A stretch of 64,000 nt of DNA from Tepidibacillus_B infernus (lineage in GTDB: Bacteria > Bacillota > Bacilli > Tepidibacillales > Tepidibacillaceae). Numbering within the stretch: position 1 is the stretch's first letter; each line of letters starts with the position of its first letter. Below the pieces are notes generated by a model that worked only from the letters and a program-made list of their open reading frames with translations, was not told the DNA's origin and made no database searches. Below, piece by piece: positions 1 to 8,754 of this stretch. The stretch is taken from positions 1,054,001 to 1,118,000 of the forward strand of contig NZ_JBLWFI010000001.1 of the NCBI RefSeq assembly GCF_048898065.1, read 5' to 3'. The position numbers were made by a program, and so were the translations under genes.

Positions 1-345
1 GAAGAATTGATTCAGTCCATCAAAACAAAACGATATACACGGACAAAACTCCAACGGATGCTCCTTCATATCTTGTTAAATGTTACAAAGGCTCAAATTG
101 CTTCACTAGATATGAAAAAAGGTCCTAGTTATCTGCGAATCTTAGGATTTAATGAACGCGGACGTGCTTATTTAAATCGAATCAAACATCAGGTACAAGT
201 TCCAATGATCACAAAAATCTCTCGTCATCAACCGCAAATGTTTGAAACGGATGTTCAAGCAAGTATGGTTTACGAATTAGGATTAAAAAATCGTTTACTA
301 ACAAAGTTAGAATACAAACAAAAACCTATTTTTTATTCTCCTTAG
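1..345 (+). CDS. tmcAL: tRNA(Met) cytidine acetate ligase, C-terminal part
   Basis: The reading frame is open at base 1, so the gene starts before the window; only the last 114 codons are present. TmcAL (YlbM family) activates acetate with ATP and puts an acetyl group on C34 of elongator tRNA(Met). The visible part resembles the family's C-terminal domain, with the basic stretch KTKRYTRTKLQRMLLHILLN and a following LRILGFNERG segment. The nucleotidyltransferase core is outside the window. It converges with the downstream protease gene and the two coding ends overlap by 20 bases. In Bacillus subtilis ylbM also lies next to ylbL in opposite orientation, which supports the call. A TTG near base 7 is not the true start. 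Confidence 0.85.
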   Translation, partial: EELIQSIKTKRYTRTKLQRMLLHILLNVTKAQIASLDMKKGPSYLRILGFNERGRAYLNRIKHQVQVPMITKISRHQPQMFETDVQASMVYELGLKNRLLTKLEYKQKPIFYSP

Positions 346-1417
346 GGGATAAGCCTTGCAAATATTTTAGGGCTTCTTTTACATTAGATACGGGTACGAT
401 TGTAAGGGGATTTCCTAAGGAGCGATTTGACTCTTTAGCTTCTTTTTGGTTTGTATCATCAGTAGCAATATCTTTTGGTACAAAGAAGATCTCTGCCCCC
501 TTTTCATAAGCGGCCTTTACTTTTAAGCGAGCTCCCCCAATCTGCCCTACGGTTCCATCTGGCTGAATCGTACCTGTTCCAGCAATTTGATAGCCCTTTG
601 TGAGATCTTCCGAAGTCAATTGATTGATGATTTCTAAAGTAAACATTAAACCAGCTGAAGGTCCGCCAATATCTTCTGTGTTAAATACAACTTTTTTGGA
701 TGGGATCACTTCTCTTTCTTGAGCAGGATAAATTCCAAAACCCACTCTCCTCTCACTTTGAGATTTTGTTTCCAGATCTAAAGAGGTTTGTTGAGAAAGT
801 TTAGCTAATTGTATTGACTTTAAGTAAGTTTTTCCTTCCCTTATAAAACGTACATCAATGTTTTCACCAACCTTTTTCTTTTCAAGTATATGTAATAACT
901 CCTTTACTTCTTTTATTGATTGGTGATCAACTTCGATAATTAAATCTCCTACTTTAAATATGTTTTCTGCTGGCATCCCCTTAACCACTTCCATCACGAG
1001 AATTCCATTATTTTTTACGATTATTGGTTGGTTAATGGCTTGGAAAGCTGCAATCATTGCATCTTCTTGGGATATTTTCATCACCTGCAATTGCCTCTTC
1101 GAATAATCCTCAGGATTTTCATTTTCACCTAAAACTGCCTTTTTAGGAAGCGTCTCCATGTAAGGGTCTAGATATGTATAAAGGTAATATGCCAAATTTC
1201 CTGTTCCTAGTGCAACGGTCGTTAACAAGAAATTTCCTTTTTCTTTGTATCCCCCTTGTACTTCAATCATAGGACTTAATTCCATTGCAGAACCAGGACT
1301 TGTAATAAAATAAGGTACTGGTATGTAAAATGTGAGGTAAACAAAAATAATGATAACCATTACCACCCATTGAATCCGTTTTATTTTACGCGATTGAACA
1401 TTATTATTTTTTTCCAT
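326..1417 (-). CDS. ylbL: SepM/YlbL-like membrane-anchored PDZ and Lon-type serine protease
   Basis: The 363-residue protein has one N-terminal membrane segment (about residues 15-38), a PDZ domain (about 115-200) and a C-terminal Lon-type protease domain. The Ser-Lys dyad is visible: Ser254 in GGPSAGLMF and Lys299 in GGARLKVKAAY. Family members cleave peptides or proteins at the outer face of the cytoplasmic membrane; SepM of streptococci matures a competence peptide. The substrate here is unknown. It follows the patatin-like gene with a 14-base overlap, so the two are probably translated together, and it converges with tmcAL. Family assignment is firm; the physiological role is inferred. 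Confidence 0.88.
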   Translation of the reverse strand: MEKNNNVQSRKIKRIQWVVMVIIIFVYLTFYIPVPYFITSPGSAMELSPMIEVQGGYKEKGNFLLTTVALGTGNLAYYLYTYLDPYMETLPKKAVLGENENPEDYSKRQLQVMKISQEDAMIAAFQAINQPIIVKNNGILVMEVVKGMPAENIFKVGDLIIEVDHQSIKEVKELLHILEKKKVGENIDVRFIREGKTYLKSIQLAKLSQQTSLDLETKSQSERRVGFGIYPAQEREVIPSKKVVFNTEDIGGPSAGLMFTLEIINQLTSEDLTKGYQIAGTGTIQPDGTVGQIGGARLKVKAAYEKGAEIFFVPKDIATDDTNQKEAKESNRSLGNPLTIVPVSNVKEALKYLQGLSPKENKK

Positions 1418-2195
1418 GATGATTCTCCCATTGTATTAGTGCTTCCTTAATTTCTTCAATCACTTCGTTAGCTTTTCGATAACCTTCATCAATAATATCC
1501 TTCACATTTGTAAAGGATGTCGTACTAATCTCCCCAACATTAGGGCGAATGACGTAATCGGCACTTATGATTTGTTGGTGATAGATTTGCCTTTCCATAA
1601 TATCGATCGTCTGAGTTATTACATCAAAAATCGATTTTACTTTCATTTTAGCGTCAACCATCCCAACATCTACAGCGATCACAAATTCTGCCCCCATTTC
1701 TCGTACCGAATGGATAGGGACACGTTCAACAACCCCTCCATCTACAAGAAGTTGATCATTTACTCTCTCCGGAACAAAAATTCCTGGAATCGAAATACTA
1801 GCACGAACAGCTTGAGCGATTGGCCCTTCACGAAATACTTTCTTTTGGCCGTTTTCAATATCTGTGGCAACAATAGCCAAGGGAATCGGCAAATCTTCTA
1901 TATTCTTCCCATGAGTAAGGATTCGTATTAATTCTTTTATCTTATCACCAGTTATCAACCCCAATTTGGGAACTGAAAAGTCTAACCAATATTTACGCTT
2001 TAAATGAATCGCTAATTTTTCAATCATGTTAATATCATTATGATTTGCAAATAAAGCACCAATTAAGCTTCCCATACTACTACCAGCAATAAAATCAATG
2101 GGAATTTGATGTTCTTGCAACACACGCAAAACCCCAATATGGGCTAATCCTCTTGCCCCTCCTGAGCCAAGGGCAATTCCGATCTTTGGTCTCAT
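1404..2195 (-). CDS. ylbK: Patatin-like phospholipase family protein (RssA/YlbK type)
   Basis: The 263-residue cytoplasmic protein has all the patatin hallmarks: an N-terminal oxyanion loop GSGGARGLAHIGVL, the nucleophile elbow GSSMGS with its catalytic serine near residue 41, and the DGG motif with its catalytic aspartate near residue 152. Enzymes of this family hydrolyse acyl ester bonds of lipids; the natural substrate of bacterial YlbK/RssA proteins is not established. It is the first gene of a two-gene leftward unit with the PDZ protease, and lies divergent from ylbJ across 142 bases. A GAGGTG ribosome binding site precedes the ATG. Order and strand match the B. subtilis ylbJ-ylbK-ylbL region. 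Confidence 0.87.
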   Translation of the reverse strand: MRPKIGIALGSGGARGLAHIGVLRVLQEHQIPIDFIAGSSMGSLIGALFANHNDINMIEKLAIHLKRKYWLDFSVPKLGLITGDKIKELIRILTHGKNIEDLPIPLAIVATDIENGQKKVFREGPIAQAVRASISIPGIFVPERVNDQLLVDGGVVERVPIHSVREMGAEFVIAVDVGMVDAKMKVKSIFDVITQTIDIMERQIYHQQIISADYVIRPNVGEISTTSFTNVKDIIDEGYRKANEVIEEIKEALIQWENHHGKK

Positions 2196-2337
2196 CTGTA
2201 TATCACCTCTTTTTCAATCATATGCCTTTCATGTAGAGATAGTCCAGTATTCCTTCCAATAACAAAGTATGAAAGGTTGGTCTAAACGGGACAGACCTTA
2301 CGTACATATGTAAAAGGAAGGTGAATGGAGGGATGCT

Positions 2338-3588
2338 ATGAACACATCTAAAATTGGAAGTTCTCATTTAAAAACTTTAGTTTCTGGCATAGCAGCAATT
2401 TTTTTGGCCATTGCCATGGTGATGTTTCCCGATACAGCCTTTGATGCTTCTTTACAAGGCTTAAGAATTTGGTGGGATATTATTTTCCCGGCATTATTGC
2501 CTTTTTTTATTACATCGGAAGTTTTATTAGGGTTTGGGGTCGTTCATTTTATGGGTGTTTTATTAGAACCTTTAATGAGACCATTATTTAATGTGCCAGG
2601 CGTAGGTGCCTTTGTTTTAGCCATGGGCTTTGCATCAGGATATCCTATGGGAGCAAAACTCACTACTCGGTTAAGAGAGCAAAACATGATTACAAGAATA
2701 GAGGGAGAAAGGCTTGTGTCATTTACAAGTACCTCTGATCCACTTTTTCTCTTCGGTGCCGTCGCAGTCGGCTTTTTTCATGATGTAGAATTAGGGGTTC
2801 TTATTGCACTTATTCACTACTCTTCAAGTATTCTTTTAGGTTTTATTATGCGTTTTCATGAAAGAAGCAATAAAGAGCGTATTATCATTCCAGACCGTTT
2901 ACATAACCAAAGAAATATATTGGTTAAAGCTTTTAAGGCCATGCATCGGTCTAGATTAAATGATGGCCGAAAGTTAGGAAAATTACTCGGAGATGCTGTT
3001 ACCTCATCCATACAAACCTTGTTAATGATCGGCGGATTTATTATGGTATTTTCCGTTATTTTATCGATTTTGACACAAATTCAATTTACAGAAATCCTTA
3101 CGAAGGGCATCACTCTGTTTTTACTCCCATTAGGCATTGCACCTGAAATGTCCCAATCGATAATTTACGGTTTCTTTGAAGTCACATTAGGTGCAAAAAC
3201 AGTGAGTGAAGCTTCTACAAGTATTCCAATGGTCGAAAAATTAGCGATTGTAAGCGGTATTGCTGCATGGAGTGGCATTTCTGTCCATGCTCAGATTGCT
3301 GCTATTCTGCAAAGGACAGATATTCGCTATACACCTTTTTTATTTGCAAGAATTCTTCACACATTTATCGCCTTTATGATTTCTTTTATCGTTTGGAAAC
3401 CATTTCATCTTGAGCAAGCTGCAAATAGTTTGCCGACATTTATATACCAATATTCTACAAGTCAGACCTCAATTGTTTCTCTTTGGAATACCTTTACCTA
3501 CCAAAGTACATTACTATTATGGTTGCTTTTTATTTTGCTTCTGTTATCACTCTTTTCTTATTCAATCAAACGCAAACACGGTAAATAG
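2338..3588 (+). CDS. ylbJ: Sporulation integral membrane protein YlbJ
   Basis: This 416-residue polytopic membrane protein has about eight to ten hydrophobic segments and the two-half 'Gate' arrangement of nucleoside-transporter-like proteins. Residues such as FVLAMGFASGYPMGAKLTT and the second-half segment SGIAAWSGISVHAQIAAIL are typical of YlbJ. In B. subtilis ylbJ is made in the mother cell under sigma-E and is needed for heat-resistant spores; the transported molecule is unknown. The gene stands alone on the plus strand between two leftward genes, as in B. subtilis, and ends at a terminator shared with coaD. The start has a GGAGGGATGCT ribosome site. I could not identify a convincing sigma-E promoter by eye. 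Confidence 0.88.
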   Translation: MNTSKIGSSHLKTLVSGIAAIFLAIAMVMFPDTAFDASLQGLRIWWDIIFPALLPFFITSEVLLGFGVVHFMGVLLEPLMRPLFNVPGVGAFVLAMGFASGYPMGAKLTTRLREQNMITRIEGERLVSFTSTSDPLFLFGAVAVGFFHDVELGVLIALIHYSSSILLGFIMRFHERSNKERIIIPDRLHNQRNILVKAFKAMHRSRLNDGRKLGKLLGDAVTSSIQTLLMIGGFIMVFSVILSILTQIQFTEILTKGITLFLLPLGIAPEMSQSIIYGFFEVTLGAKTVSEASTSIPMVEKLAIVSGIAAWSGISVHAQIAAILQRTDIRYTPFLFARILHTFIAFMISFIVWKPFHLEQAANSLPTFIYQYSTSQTSIVSLWNTFTYQSTLLLWLLFILLLLSLFSYSIKRKHGK

Positions 3589-3614
3589 TTTCTTTTTGCG
3601 ATTGATAAAGAAGG

Positions 3615-3660
3615 AAGGCACCTACGTAGTTGATGCTGTAGGTGCTTTGTATTATTTCTT
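3615..3660. terminator. Shared terminator between convergent ylbJ and coaD
   Basis: The arms AAGGCACCTAC (3615-3625) and GTAGGTGCTTT (3638-3648) pair over 11 positions with one G-U wobble around a 12-base loop. A T-rich run follows on the plus strand, and the minus strand also runs into TTCCTTCTTT, so the site can serve both genes. Confidence 0.8.
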
Positions 3661-4137
3661 GGTATTGAATTTTTCCTTCAGTGCTTCTTCTACAAACTGA
3701 GGCACAAGGTCACTTACTGAACCATGATGTCGTGCGACTTCTTTTACAATACTTGAACTTAAGTAAGAATATGTGTTATTAGTCATCATAAAAAAAGTTT
3801 CAATATCATCATCAAGTTTTCGATTGATGGAAGCCATTTGCAATTCATACTCAAAATCTGAGACGGCTCTTAACCCTTTAATAATCGTATTTGCTTGTTT
3901 TAATCGCATATAATCAATCAATAATCCATGAAAACTATCAACCTCTACATGTGGTATCCCCTTTATCGCTTCACGAATGAGTTCAACCCTTTCTTCCACT
4001 GTGAATAAAGGGTTTTTGTTTGGATTAATTAAAACTGCCACTGTTACTTTATCAAAGATTTTTGCTCCTCTTTGGATAATATCTAGATGACCAAATGTCA
4101 CAGGATCAAAGCTTCCTGGATAGACTGCGTGTATCAA
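3652..4137 (-). CDS. coaD: Phosphopantetheine adenylyltransferase
   Basis: CoaD transfers AMP from ATP to 4'-phosphopantetheine to make dephospho-CoA, the fourth step of CoA synthesis. The 161-residue length is standard. The N-terminal nucleotidyltransferase motif YPGSFDPVTFGHLDI is present, with the histidine that contacts ATP phosphates in TFGHLD. The later RAVSDFEYELQMA segment and SSSIVKEVA (the family's ISST-like phosphate loop) are also visible. It is downstream of rsmD with 29 bases between, a pairing found throughout Firmicutes, and the two are probably co-transcribed. CoaBC, which makes the substrate's precursor, is also in this window at about 28 kb. Confidence 0.96.
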   Translation of the reverse strand: MIHAVYPGSFDPVTFGHLDIIQRGAKIFDKVTVAVLINPNKNPLFTVEERVELIREAIKGIPHVEVDSFHGLLIDYMRLKQANTIIKGLRAVSDFEYELQMASINRKLDDDIETFFMMTNNTYSYLSSSIVKEVARHHGSVSDLVPQFVEEALKEKFNTKK

Positions 4138-4166
4138 TGTTTAAACCTCCATTTATTGTATGACGA

Positions 4167-4721
4167 TTAGATTTCATTTTGAAAAATTGTGATTCTTGTA
4201 TTTCCGTAAATCGCTTTTTTAATCACTCGAAAATGGTCAATTCGTTCAGCTAACTCTACTTTACTATCGTGTTCAGTAACAATAATACCATTAGAATTGA
4301 TCAAAGTGTATTCATAAAATGTATGTAATAGTTTTTCTATCATATTTAATTTGTAAGGAGGGTCAAGAAAAACCATGTCAAAATGCACTTCTCTCTTATA
4401 CAATACCTTTAAAGCTCTTTCAGCCTCATTGAGATAAACTTCTGCTTGGCTAGAAAACCCAGTCGTTTCTAAATTTTGTTTGATCACTTCAATACTTTTA
4501 CGATCACGATCTATAAAAATGGCGTGTTCCATTCCACGGCTTAAAGCTTCGATACCTAGCCCACCTGTACCAGCAAATAAATCTAACACATTCCCCCCAT
4601 TTATATAGGGATAAATCATATTAAAAATGGATTCTTTTACCTTATCTGTAGTTGGTCTCGTATGGGTTCCTGGGACAGGCTTTAAGAATCTTCCCTTCGC
4701 TTGGCCAGCTATGACTCTCAT
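4167..4721 (-). CDS. rsmD: 16S rRNA (guanine966-N2)-methyltransferase
   Basis: RsmD methylates G966 of 16S rRNA in the assembled small subunit using S-adenosylmethionine. The 184-residue protein shows the start MRVIAGQAKGRFL, the SAM-binding motif NVLDLFAGTGGLGIEALSRG and the catalytic DPPY motif near residue 121. It lies just upstream of coaD in the same direction. A short membrane-peptide ORF lies between it and recG upstream, so the local order is recG, small ORF, rsmD, coaD. In B. subtilis recG is far from rsmD. Confidence 0.95.
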   Translation of the reverse strand: MRVIAGQAKGRFLKPVPGTHTRPTTDKVKESIFNMIYPYINGGNVLDLFAGTGGLGIEALSRGMEHAIFIDRDRKSIEVIKQNLETTGFSSQAEVYLNEAERALKVLYKREVHFDMVFLDPPYKLNMIEKLLHTFYEYTLINSNGIIVTEHDSKVELAERIDHFRVIKKAIYGNTRITIFQNEI

Positions 4722-4752
4722 GAAATCACTCTTTCCTTATACAGTAAAAAAA

Positions 4753-4851
4753 TTATTTTTTCAGGTATAATATTCCCATTTTCGGTAATCCTAGTATTAG
4801 CAATACAAATGGTATTGCAGACAACCGCGGAGAAGACTTACGTTTCCCCAT
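4753..4851 (-). CDS. Possible 32-residue single-pass membrane peptide between recG and rsmD
   Basis: A short leftward frame starts at an ATG with a strong ribosome binding site, GGAGGAAGAGCTT, directly upstream. It encodes a basic N-terminus (MGKRKSSPR) followed by a hydrophobic stretch (LSAIPFVLLILGLP) and a short basic end. An upstream in-frame ATG at 4881 would give 42 residues but has a weaker ribosome site. I do not recognise a family. The ribosome site, the codirectional position between recG and rsmD and the membrane-peptide composition favour a real gene. Short length means chance cannot be excluded. Confidence 0.5.
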   Translation of the reverse strand: MGKRKSSPRLSAIPFVLLILGLPKMGILYLKK

Positions 4852-4908
4852 AAGCTCTTCCTCCGGTTTCTCCTCTCCCATTTCGTTGATGCACCTTGCG
4901 TGCATTAA

Positions 4909-4947
4909 CCCCACAGAGGCTTTTTTTCTCTGTGGGATTTTTTTTTC
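4909..4947 (+). terminator. Terminator-like hairpin downstream of recG, T-run on the plus strand
   Basis: The arms CCCACAGAG and CTCTGTGGG (about 4911-4939) form a 9-bp stem followed on the plus strand by nine or ten T residues. The neighbouring genes run leftward, and on that strand the stem is followed by TTAATG rather than a T-run. It would therefore act best on rightward, antisense transcription. A second small dyad, TGCAC and GTGCA, lies just left of it. Confidence 0.5.
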
Positions 4948-7013
4948 TAGCTATCAACTGTCTTTTTCTGAAACAAGCCTAATAATTCAATTTCTTTTTT
5001 TAACCTACTCCATTTTTCTTGTTTCCATAGCTCTTCATTTTGAATCAATTGTTCTGCATCTTTTCTAGCAACTTCTAATGTACGGTAATCTTCTATCAGA
5101 TCAGCAAGTTTAAAATTAGGTACTCCACTTTGTTTTACACCAAAAAAATCACCTGGCCCTCGCAATTCCAAATCTCTTCTCGCAATTTCAAAACCATCAT
5201 TTGTTTCTGTCATGACTTTCATCCGTTCTTTACCTGTTTCTGATTTAGGATCAGCCAACAAAATACAATAGGATTGTTCAGAACCTCTTCCTACTCTCCC
5301 TCTTAATTGGTGCAATTGGGCTAATCCAAATCTCTCTGCATCATAAATGACCATAAGCGTTGCATTAGGAACGTTTACTCCAACTTCTACCACAGTTGTT
5401 GAAACCAAGACTTGAATCTGATTCATACTGAATCCTAACATGATTTCATCTTTTTCTTTAGGATGCAATCTCCCATGCATAAGTCCTATTTGATATTGCG
5501 GGAAATGTTGAATAAGTGCCGCATGAATGTCGATAGCATTTTGAACATCTAACTTATCTGATTCCTCAATTAAGGGGCAAATGACATAAGCTTGTCTACC
5601 TTGATTGATTTGTTTTTCCATAAAATCTAAGACTCGCGGAAACGTATCCGGTTTTACCCAATAAGTCTCAATTTTCTTCCTACCTGCTGGGTATTCATCG
5701 ATCGTAGAAACATCCATATCCCCAAAAGCGGTAATGGCTAATGTTCTAGGTATTGGTGTCGCTGTCATATAAAGAACATCAGGGGTCTTTTCATCCCCTT
5801 TTTTCCTTAATAAAGCCCTTTGTTCTACTCCAAATCGGTGCTGTTCATCGGTAATCACTAAACCAAGTTTGTGAAATTGAACATCTTCTTGTATTAAAGC
5901 ATGTGTACCCACTATGACATCGATCATCCCCATTTGTAACTGCCCCAGCATTTGGTGCCGTTGTTTTTCTGTCAATTTACCTGTCAATAAGCCAATTTCA
6001 ACACCAAAAGGGGTAAGAATCTCTTTTAATGAATCCAAATGTTGTTCAGCCAATATTTCTGTAGGAACCATTAACGCTCCTTGGTAGCCAGTTAAAAAAT
6101 TTGCATATAAGGTAATGGCAGCCACAACTGTTTTCCCAGACCCAACATCCCCCTGAAGTAATCGATTCATTGCATAGGATTGAGACATATCATGTAAAAT
6201 TTCTTTTAACACCCTTTTTTGCGATTGAGTAAGCTCAAAAGGAAGGGTTTTGATCAACGGGATGAGTTGCTGCAGATCGATATTTCTTTCTATCCCTTCC
6301 CAATTTTCTCGGTTCATTTTTTTAAAAAGTTGAAGGCTTAATTGATAAAATAAAAGTTCATCATATACAAGTCTTCTTCGAGCAAGTTTTCCATCCTGAG
6401 TGTTTTTGGGAAAATGAATCGCTTGATATGCCTCGCGTAACGTATACAATTTGTACTGATCGATGATATCCTGTGGAAGATATTCTTCGATTGCTAGGCC
6501 AAACTGTTGTAAGCTTTGCATCATGATTCTTCGAAATCCCTGTTGATTCATATTTGTTGGTAAGGTGTAGAAAGGTAAAAGATTCCCTTTTTTTGTACTA
6601 ACCGCCCTATCCAAAAACTCTGATTCACTTACTGTGATTTGTAATCGATACTTATCCCACTTACCAGTTAGGAGAATTGGACGTCCTGCTTTCAATTGAT
6701 TTTTCAAAAAAGCTCTGTTAAACCAAGTTGCAGTAATGACAAATTGGTCAACAACGACGCGAACAGATACTATATTTTTTTTATTTGGTAGTCGTTTTAA
6801 TAAAGGGTCACTATAAATCTTCCCTTCTATCGTGACCTTATCCCCGTGTGAAACTTCAGTGATTTTTTTTACACCATAGTCTTCATAACGATAAGGAAAA
6901 TATTGGAATAAATCCTTAACCGTACGTATACCCATACCTAAAAGATCATCTGCTTTTTGCTTTCCTATTCCTTTTACACCAACTACTTCTTGTTGTAATG
7001 GATCGATACTCAT
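4947..7013 (-). CDS. recG: ATP-dependent DNA helicase RecG
   Basis: RecG remodels stalled replication forks and branch-migrates Holliday junctions. The 688-residue protein has the N-terminal GVKGIGKQKADDLLGMGI segment, an OB-fold wedge domain (about 60-150) and superfamily 2 helicase domains. These carry Walker A GDVGSGKTVVAA, Walker B DEQHRFGV, motif III TATPIPRT, and the late motif with QLRGRVGRG. The start overlaps the sdaAA stop by four bases (ATGA), so translation is coupled. Order sdaAB-sdaAA-recG matches B. subtilis; linkage to rsmD-coaD downstream does not. Confidence 0.97.
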   Translation of the reverse strand: MSIDPLQQEVVGVKGIGKQKADDLLGMGIRTVKDLFQYFPYRYEDYGVKKITEVSHGDKVTIEGKIYSDPLLKRLPNKKNIVSVRVVVDQFVITATWFNRAFLKNQLKAGRPILLTGKWDKYRLQITVSESEFLDRAVSTKKGNLLPFYTLPTNMNQQGFRRIMMQSLQQFGLAIEEYLPQDIIDQYKLYTLREAYQAIHFPKNTQDGKLARRRLVYDELLFYQLSLQLFKKMNRENWEGIERNIDLQQLIPLIKTLPFELTQSQKRVLKEILHDMSQSYAMNRLLQGDVGSGKTVVAAITLYANFLTGYQGALMVPTEILAEQHLDSLKEILTPFGVEIGLLTGKLTEKQRHQMLGQLQMGMIDVIVGTHALIQEDVQFHKLGLVITDEQHRFGVEQRALLRKKGDEKTPDVLYMTATPIPRTLAITAFGDMDVSTIDEYPAGRKKIETYWVKPDTFPRVLDFMEKQINQGRQAYVICPLIEESDKLDVQNAIDIHAALIQHFPQYQIGLMHGRLHPKEKDEIMLGFSMNQIQVLVSTTVVEVGVNVPNATLMVIYDAERFGLAQLHQLRGRVGRGSEQSYCILLADPKSETGKERMKVMTETNDGFEIARRDLELRGPGDFFGVKQSGVPNFKLADLIEDYRTLEVARKDAEQLIQNEELWKQEKWSRLKKEIELLGLFQKKTVDS

Positions 7014-7903
7014 TTCTTTTTGTGTAAAGGTGCTCCAAAAATTTCTATTTCAAAATTTCTTGCGGTTGGTGTAGCTGCTAAACCACCTAAAGCAGTCTCT
7101 TTTAAAGGCATCGGCATAGCGCAGCCAATACGATACATGGTTTCAATCACTTCATCTGGCGGAATCACACTTTGGATTCCTGCCAATGCCATATCAGCTG
7201 CAATCATTGCATTTGCAGCTCCCATCGCATTTCTTTTCACACAAGGAACTTCAACAAGACCCGCTACAGGATCGCAGGTTAAACCTAGCATATTTTTCAA
7301 TGCAATAGCTAATGCATTGGCTGATTGGGTTGGTGTACCTCCTGCCATTTCAACCACAGCGGCTGCAGCCATTGCTGTAGCTGAACCGACCTCTGCTTGA
7401 CAACCTCCTGCTGCTCCAGAAATAAAGGCATTGTTTGCAATGACTAATCCGATCGCCCCTGCTGTAAATAAAGCATGAACCATTTCTTCTTCTGAAGAAT
7501 GCAATTTTTTTGCGGAAGCAAAAATCGTTCCAGGTAAAATCCCTACTGAACCAGCCGTCGGAGTTGCGACAATCGTTCCCATGGAAGCATTTACCTCTGA
7601 GGTAGCCACAGATTTACTTACCGCTTCAAGAATCGTTGAACCTGAGAGATAATGGCCATTTGCCAGATATTGAGCAAGTTTTTTCCCATCTCCACCACTT
7701 AAGCCACTTCGCGATTTTATTTCTTCTGTTAAGCCTTTTTCAATTGCGTCACGCATCACATATAAACTATTTCTCATTTGTTCAACGATATCTTCCTTAG
7801 ATCGATTGTGTATTTCCATCTCCGATTCGATCATGATCTCCGAAATTTTCTTATTTTGTGATTCGGCCAATTCTACAAGTTGAGTAATAGATGTAAATTT
7901 CAT
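7010..7903 (-). CDS. sdaAA: L-serine dehydratase, iron-sulfur-dependent, alpha subunit
   Basis: With SdaAB this forms the oxygen-sensitive [4Fe-4S] enzyme that deaminates L-serine to pyruvate and ammonia. The 297-residue subunit carries the conserved cysteines near AGGCQAEVGSATAM, GLTCDPVAGLVEVPCVKRN and IGCAMPM, which bind the cluster. The glycine-rich substrate segment TPTAGSVGILPGT is present. It follows sdaAB by 15 bases with a GGAGGAAACGACAA ribosome site and overlaps recG by four bases. The two-subunit form is typical of Gram-positive bacteria. Confidence 0.95.
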   Translation of the reverse strand: MKFTSITQLVELAESQNKKISEIMIESEMEIHNRSKEDIVEQMRNSLYVMRDAIEKGLTEEIKSRSGLSGGDGKKLAQYLANGHYLSGSTILEAVSKSVATSEVNASMGTIVATPTAGSVGILPGTIFASAKKLHSSEEEMVHALFTAGAIGLVIANNAFISGAAGGCQAEVGSATAMAAAAVVEMAGGTPTQSANALAIALKNMLGLTCDPVAGLVEVPCVKRNAMGAANAMIAADMALAGIQSVIPPDEVIETMYRIGCAMPMPLKETALGGLAATPTARNFEIEIFGAPLHKKK

Positions 7904-7918
7904 TTGTCGTTTCCTCCA

Positions 7919-8584
7919 CTAGCTGGTTTTAAGAAGAACAACACGTTTTACGTGAAGTAAGCCTTCAATTTCTTTCATCACTTTTTGGTTTATAGGCTGA
8001 TCGGTTTCAATTACCATAAGGGCGGTTGAACCTTTTTCTTTTCTTGCTACTTCCATATAGCCAATATTAATTTCGAACAGACTTAAAACATTGGAAACAG
8101 AAGCAATCACACCAAATCGATCTTCATGAATCACAATTAAAGATGGGACATTTCCAGAAACCTTAATTTTAAATCCATTGATTTCAGTAATCTCCGCTTT
8201 ACCACCACCAATAGAAATACCGGTGACTTCCAATGAGTTGTGATCATCCTCAAGGTGAATTTTTGCTGTATTTGGATGATCTGCTTCCTCTTCACTGATT
8301 ACAAACTGTACGTCTATGCCAAAATCTTTTGCAATCACAAGAGAGTCTACGATTCGATTATCATAGGTATCAAAGTCTAATAAACCTCCAACAATCGCCA
8401 CATCCGTACCATGCCCTTTATAAGTGTTTGCAAAAGACCCATATAAGGTGATAATGGCCTTTTTTGGCATTCTACCAAAAATACTTCTTGCAACTCTTCC
8501 TATTCTTGCTGCCCCAGCGGTATGTGAGCTAGATGGGCCAATCATAACCGGTCCAATAATATCAAAAACAGAATGATATTTCAT
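7919..8584 (-). CDS. sdaAB: L-serine dehydratase, iron-sulfur-dependent, beta subunit
   Basis: The 221-residue beta subunit starts with MKYHSVFDIIGPVMIGPSSSHTAGA, in which the S-S-S-H-T serine-binding loop is diagnostic. The C-terminal 75 residues (from about VPSLIVIHEDRFGVIASV) form an ACT domain, which may sense serine. It is the first gene of sdaAB-sdaAA-recG, with a CAGGAGGAGAAT ribosome site. The 256 bases upstream hold the degV terminator; I did not find a confident promoter there. Confidence 0.95.
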   Translation of the reverse strand: MKYHSVFDIIGPVMIGPSSSHTAGAARIGRVARSIFGRMPKKAIITLYGSFANTYKGHGTDVAIVGGLLDFDTYDNRIVDSLVIAKDFGIDVQFVISEEEADHPNTAKIHLEDDHNSLEVTGISIGGGKAEITEINGFKIKVSGNVPSLIVIHEDRFGVIASVSNVLSLFEINIGYMEVARKEKGSTALMVIETDQPINQKVMKEIEGLLHVKRVVLLKTS

Positions 8585-8754
8585 ATTCTCCTCCTGTGCC
8601 TAATCAAGTTTGTTCTAAGCAAAAAATCTTTCTTTCATCCATAAAAAATTTTCTCAAATTCATTAACCTTTAGCAAGAGTAAACTACTTTCACATCAGAT
8701 TTAATCATATTCCCTCTTTTCTTTTGTAACAGACATTCAGTTGATTTTTCTAAC

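Noticed and set aside
1572..1931. 119-codon rightward frame opposite the patatin-like gene
   Set aside because: It lies entirely antisense to a clear conserved gene; composition is typical of a shadow frame.
4886..5068. 60-codon rightward frame over the recG 3' end
   Set aside because: It overlaps recG and the terminator hairpin, has no ribosome site and no protein-like conservation.
7020..7400. 126-codon rightward frame opposite sdaAA
   Set aside because: Antisense to a conserved iron-sulfur subunit; alanine-rich composition is a by-product of the opposite strand.
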